A DNA stretch of 64,000 nucleotides from Lachnospiraceae bacterium (GTDB lineage: Bacteria > Bacillota > Clostridia > Lachnospirales > Lachnospiraceae): the NCBI GenBank assembly GCA_022767285.1, contig JALENY010000007.1, positions 50,132 through 114,131 on the forward strand. The letters run 5' to 3'. Position numbers and translations under genes: made by a program. Positions 61,604-64,000 of this stretch are shown here, in pieces; positions within the stretch are counted from its first letter, which is position 1, and each line of letters begins with the position of its first letter. The notes under the pieces were generated by a model. It was not told the DNA's origin. It made no database searches and was given only the letters and a program-made list of their open reading frames with translations.

Positions 61604-62266
61604 ATGGAAATGACGGATTATATTTTATTGGCAATAGCAGCTGCAACTTTGATTCTTTTCGTTGTCAGACTGCTTTTAAAAAATAAAAGTGATACTTCTG
61701 AAAAACAAATAAATAAAGATAATATGGTAAGAAAGCAGAGCATTGATAATAACGCAAAGATTAATATACCGGAAAACAATTATGAATCACGAAATATGAA
61801 CATGTACCGGGAAAATGTTTCACTATACAGGTACCAGGATGATCAGAGGTATCAGCAGATGGGACTCTATGACAGTGAAGATGAAGAAACAGTACTGATG
61901 AAGACAAAACAGGATAATAACTTTGTTGATAATGATGCGACGGTAGTTATTAATCGGAAAAAAACTTATATCATGCTGGAAGCAATTAATAATCCAGGTA
62001 TAGCTTTCCGCAAAGCAATTGATGTTGAGTTGATAATTGGCAGAAAACCGGGATGTGACATTATTATTGGAAATGACAAGACCATATCCTCGCGACATTG
62101 TAAAATTGTAAAAAGAGGTAACGAAGGTTTCTTTATTGAAGATTGCAATTCTGCTAACGGTACATATATAAATAACCGGAAACTGATTGGCAGTCAGAGA
62201 ATATCGACAGGGGATATCGTGGAAATCGGCCAGATGCGGTATCGACTGACAATTATGGTTGAATAA
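61604..62266 (+). CDS. Membrane-anchored FHA-domain protein
   Basis: 220 residues from ATG 61604; the frame opens at GTG 61589, but TGGAGG overlaps it and supports 61604. One N-terminal helix (YILLAIAAATLILFVVRLLL), a polar linker and a C-terminal FHA domain of full type: LIIGRKPGCDIII, SSRHCKIV and NSANGTYINN. It should bind phosphothreonine, so it is the likely reader of the kinase in this locus. The linker contains DEETVLMKT, a Thr next to acidic residues that resembles the phospho-site of GarA-like proteins. That last point is an inference. Confidence 0.88.
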   Translation: MEMTDYILLAIAAATLILFVVRLLLKNKSDTSEKQINKDNMVRKQSIDNNAKINIPENNYESRNMNMYRENVSLYRYQDDQRYQQMGLYDSEDEETVLMKTKQDNNFVDNDATVVINRKKTYIMLEAINNPGIAFRKAIDVELIIGRKPGCDIIIGNDKTISSRHCKIVKRGNEGFFIEDCNSANGTYINNRKLIGSQRISTGDIVEIGQMRYRLTIMVE

Positions 62267-62371
62267 GAATATGTTTCCTAAATTGCTGACGCCTAATTGG
62301 CCACAGTGAGGGTTTGATAAATAGAATTATTAACCATCTTTTTATTGTAACAGAGAGGAGAATGAAATAAA

Positions 62372-62944
62372 TTGTATTGTCCGAATTGTAAGAATAGCAA
62401 CAAAAAAGGTAAAGAATATTGTGAAATATGTGGGTATAAACTTGTTTTGAACCATCCGGAAAGAGGTGAAACCGGGAAAAACACCCATAAAAAAACGAAA
62501 AATCTTCTAACCTATTTTATAGCCGGAGATGTTGTTCTCTTTGTATGCCTTGTGGTAATGGTCATATTGTTAGTTAATAGACAGAATGTGAATAATGAAA
62601 AATTGGAATATGAGGTTATTCAACAGTACTGTTTACAATTTGCAAAAGATTATGTGGTCGTCAGTACGACGGAAGACAATAAAAGTCTTATTTCAGTTAC
62701 AGCTCCGGATTTCAGCAGCATCGTTGTAAAATTGAGTGAAGAAGGAAAACAAATAACAGAAAAAGAACTGAAGCGTATTGTTTCCGAAAATGCGAGCGAA
62801 ACAAAGGAATACACATTCTCTGTAGATAATACTGAAGACAGAGAAGAAGTTGAACATGTTTTTCTCGAACAGATCAGTTATGAGCTGATGTTGGATGCGG
62901 TGCGTAATACAGAATATGTTGAAAGCGGGAGTGGTGATTCATGA
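62372..62944 (+). CDS. Zinc-ribbon membrane protein
   Basis: 190 residues. A TTG start at 62372 follows a GAGGAG box about 12 bases away. The N-terminal zinc ribbon (YCPNCKNSNKK, YCEICGYKL) is followed by a transmembrane helix near 50-70 (VVLFVCLVVMVILL), and an extracellular domain of about 120 residues with acidic helices. The layout matches the YARHG-type protein at 41946 except for the outer domain, which I do not recognise. Its stop overlaps the next gene by four bases. Confidence 0.75.
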   Translation: MYCPNCKNSNKKGKEYCEICGYKLVLNHPERGETGKNTHKKTKNLLTYFIAGDVVLFVCLVVMVILLVNRQNVNNEKLEYEVIQQYCLQFAKDYVVVSTTEDNKSLISVTAPDFSSIVVKLSEEGKQITEKELKRIVSENASETKEYTFSVDNTEDREEVEHVFLEQISYELMLDAVRNTEYVESGSGDS

Positions 62945-63882
62945 AACGTATTTCCAGTATTATTATGACATTTGTATTATTGTTCTATACGGTAATTCCG
63001 GTTTATGCGTCAGAAATTCAGGATACAAAAATTCAAACGGAGGAAGGAAAGCGGTTAATGGAGTACGTTCAGGAAGGATATGAAAGACAACTCCTTCAGA
63101 ACGATAACTATGCATATGAGAGATTTATTGATTCTTTTAATGAAAGTGTATCCAGCCTTTACCTCATTGGAATGGCGGATTTTCTGACCGGATGCGGTAA
63201 GGAACCGGATGTGAATAAATACTTGGAGGTTCTGACCAATATTATAGGAACGTATGATCTGAGTAATGCGGAATCAATTGCAGAGCAAAAGAAAATGGAT
63301 AATCTGAAGTCTGTGGAAGATTATGCGATGGATTGTGCAGAGATAGCACAGAAAACAATTTCTGTAATGTCTGGGAATGGTGAAATTGAGAACGCATATC
63401 AAACAGCCATCAGTGGATTGGATGTGCTGACGGATAATACAGAACAATGGATAGATGCTTTTAGTAATCTTGGTGCGATTGTCCAGGATTATTCATACTA
63501 TGATGAATTTCTTGAGGTGATTGAAAAGAATGCATCCGGTGACCTGAAAGAAGCAGCCGCTGTATTGCGCCGGGGAATGAAAAAAGCATTCCAGATCAAG
63601 ATGGCCACGTATGATGAGATTTCCTCTTCAAATTTAGAAAACTATGAAGAGTTCTTTTTCTCAGATATATTGTTTGGCCTGATTAAGGAATTACCGGAAT
63701 ATGCAGAGGATGAGACGCTAAGTTTTTTCGTTGATGCAGGGGACAGCCTTGTATCAAAGGCATTTACGCTGAAAGATTCCTGGGAACTAGGCGTCCTGAT
63801 TGGTACGTTAGTTGGTGACATTACAGTTGGAACCAGTGACCTTACAAATAGAACTATTGAAATTATGGCACTGCAGGATTGA
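62941..63882 (+). CDS. Secreted protein of unknown function
   Basis: 313 residues. A signal peptide (KRISSIIMTFVLLFYTVIPVYA) is cleaved after the A of VYA. The mature part is acidic and largely helical, with no cysteine pairs or recognised domain. Overlap with the zinc-ribbon gene (ATGA) shows coupling. It may be the extracellular partner of that membrane protein. Confidence 0.72.
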   Translation: MKRISSIIMTFVLLFYTVIPVYASEIQDTKIQTEEGKRLMEYVQEGYERQLLQNDNYAYERFIDSFNESVSSLYLIGMADFLTGCGKEPDVNKYLEVLTNIIGTYDLSNAESIAEQKKMDNLKSVEDYAMDCAEIAQKTISVMSGNGEIENAYQTAISGLDVLTDNTEQWIDAFSNLGAIVQDYSYYDEFLEVIEKNASGDLKEAAAVLRRGMKKAFQIKMATYDEISSSNLENYEEFFFSDILFGLIKELPEYAEDETLSFFVDAGDSLVSKAFTLKDSWELGVLIGTLVGDITVGTSDLTNRTIEIMALQD

Positions 63883-63967
63883 TGTTAGCATCTAATTAGT
63901 ACAAAACAAAAATGAGATATTTCCTTGATACAAATAAAATGTATAATAACAAGAGGAGGAACTCATC

Positions 63968-64000
63968 ATGTCATGTAAGAAAACTCAACACACCAAACAA
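63968..64000 (+). CDS. Start of a further gene, cut by window end
   Basis: An ATG with an excellent GAGGAGG box opens a frame beginning MSCKKTQHTK and running to the last base. Only 11 codons are visible, so no product can be named. A TATAAT-like box occurs at about 63941, suggesting a separate transcript. Confidence 0.5.
   Translation, partial: MSCKKTQHTKQ

Noticed and set aside
43584..63882. Type VI secretion or ESX system because of kinase, phosphatase and FHA genes
   Set aside because: No sheath, baseplate, Hcp/VgrG, WXG100 or FtsK/EssC-type genes were found. The machine genes are clearly of the Tad type.
1..64000. Mobile element or prophage carrying the purine or Tad region
   Set aside because: No transposase, integrase, phage gene, tRNA attachment site or flanking long repeats were seen. 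Transfer cannot be excluded but has no direct support here.

Overview
This window looks like chromosomal DNA from an anaerobic gut Bacillota, most probably a Lachnospiraceae (Clostridium cluster XIVa). The clues are moderate-to-low G+C, strong AGGAGG-type ribosome binding sites, sigma-A promoters, [FeFe]-hydrogenase maturases, LuxS, and a Gram-positive Tad pilus locus without a secretin. No rRNA, tRNA, CRISPR array, insertion sequence or prophage gene was seen. The assignment rests on gene content and style, not on a database match.

Region 1 (1-9.0 kb) is housekeeping: the end of polyphosphate kinase, an aldo/keto reductase, the Na+/proline symporter PutP, proline biosynthesis ProC, the manganese exporter MntP behind a yybP-ykoY manganese riboswitch, a PAP2 phosphatase and UDP-galactopyranose mutase.

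Region 2 (9.0-38 kb) is a large anaerobic purine (uric acid/xanthine/guanine) catabolic island with a selenium-dependent molybdenum hydroxylase and its maturation genes. Guanine deaminase and an unknown partner come first. A leftward operon follows: YheO-type regulator, ygeX, ygeY, ygeW and arcC, which ends in carbamoyl phosphate to ATP chemistry. From a shared divergent promoter region a rightward operon runs: two fold-type-II PLP enzymes, serC, a DUF1015 gene, ssnA, ygfK, Se-dependent xanthine dehydrogenase, hydantoinase/dihydropyrimidinase, selD, a small Cys-rich ORF, yedF, yqeB, an EF2568-type cysteine desulfurase and yqeC. A uric acid/xanthine permease and mocA, each with its own likely promoter, complete the set. 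This matches the E. coli ygeW-xdhD island and the gene set reported for uric acid breakdown by gut anaerobes. Unusual here are the embedded serC/DUF1015/PLP genes and the lack of a separate FAD subunit for the hydroxylase.

Region 3 (38-43 kb) holds HydE and HydG without HydF, LuxS on the other strand, a UPF0303 protein, a zinc-ribbon/YARHG membrane protein and a 57-residue protein. Its intergenic regions contain several inverted and tandem repeats.

Region 4 (43-64 kb) is an apparently continuous rightward locus behind a divergent XRE repressor. A membrane protein, a triple zinc-ribbon protein, a transmembrane Ser/Thr kinase, a lipoprotein, a secreted coiled-coil YhgE-like protein and a PP2C phosphatase precede a Tad (type IVc) pilus assembly line: TadZ-like, TadA, TadB, TadC, Flp-like pilin, two TadE-like pseudopilins, a DUF5702 protein and a prepilin peptidase. 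These are followed by a WG-repeat protein, two FHA-domain proteins, a zinc-ribbon membrane protein and a secreted protein. The kinase/phosphatase/FHA trio around a pilus machine suggests assembly controlled by threonine phosphorylation, and this is the most interesting candidate system in the window.
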